The notes below the pieces were generated by a model. That model did not search any database. It was not told the DNA's origin and saw only the letters and a program-made list of their open reading frames with translations. Source: Spirodela intermedia (lineage: Eukaryota; Streptophyta; Magnoliopsida; Alismatales; Araceae). Taken from it: a stretch of 64,000 nt of DNA. This document shows, one piece after another, positions 63,918 through 64,000 of this stretch. The DNA lies in the NCBI GenBank assembly GCA_902729315.2, contig LR746276.1, positions 2,896,169 through 2,960,168 of the forward strand, given 5' to 3'. The number at the start of each line of letters is the position of its first letter. The stretch's first letter is position 1. The translations under genes were made by a program, and so were the position numbers.

Positions 63918-64000
63918 ATGTCTCGTAAAGGGTTGATGGAGCAGGATCTGAGTAAGCTGGATGTGACTAAGTTGCATCCGCTATCACCTGAGGTCATCTC
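63918..64000 (+). CDS. Translation initiation factor eIF2 subunit gamma, 5' end only
   Basis: Only the first 27 codons are inside the window. They read MSRKGLMEQDLSKLDVTKLH followed by PLSPEVI, which matches the highly conserved N-terminus of plant eIF2 gamma. That GTPase subunit delivers initiator Met-tRNA to the 40S ribosome. The GTP-binding motifs (G1 onward) would lie just past the window edge, so they cannot be checked. The ATG context (AAAGATGTC) and the preceding 5' UTR splice site support this start. Confidence 0.88.
   Translation, partial: MSRKGLMEQDLSKLDVTKLHPLSPEVI

Overview
The window looks like nuclear DNA of a flowering plant. Its genes are split by GT-AG introns, the gaps are AT-rich, GA/CT microsatellites are abundant, and every recognised protein belongs to a plant family. 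I could not fix the lineage from sequence alone. Reading exons by hand gave eight complete gene models that stay in frame through every splice junction, plus the 5' end of a ninth gene.

Layout. 1-6413: AT-rich intergenic DNA with degenerate tandem repeats. 6414-10152 (+): JASON-family gene, 7 exons. 11076-18515 (-): plant SWAP70/DEF6-type PH-domain protein, 10 exons, converging on JASON. 20249-26012 (+): FYVE zinc-finger protein whose huge last exon encodes eight helical-hairpin repeats and four Gly-Trp motifs; it is head-to-head with SWAP70. 29747-33606 and 34557-37659 (+): tandem pair of alpha-dioxygenase (fatty-acid oxygenase) genes. The first is complete (10 exons, 634 aa). The second keeps exons 2-10 but has no recognisable exon 1. 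38102-44826 (-): porphobilinogen deaminase (HEMC), 5 coding exons with a 3.5-kb first intron. 46356-56705 (+): exocyst subunit EXO84C, 7 exons. 59010-62808 (+): RBR-type E3 ubiquitin ligase with an N-terminal RNase H-like domain, 3 exons. 63918-64000 (+): start of the eIF2 gamma subunit gene, cut by the window edge.

The genes form no operon-like unit. They are ordinary housekeeping, trafficking and defence genes that happen to be neighbours. JASON (organelle band/spindle organisation in meiosis), SWAP70 (phosphoinositide-binding Rac activator), the FYVE protein (endosomal PI3P) and EXO84C (exocytosis) all act at membranes, but nothing in the sequence links them functionally. The parts most worth a second look are the repeat architecture of the FYVE protein, the 5'-truncated and mosaic second alpha-dioxygenase copy, a G-rich run abutting the JASON start codon, and an RBR ligase whose last intron splits the catalytic RING2 domain. 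I did not find a convincing wholly new biological system.
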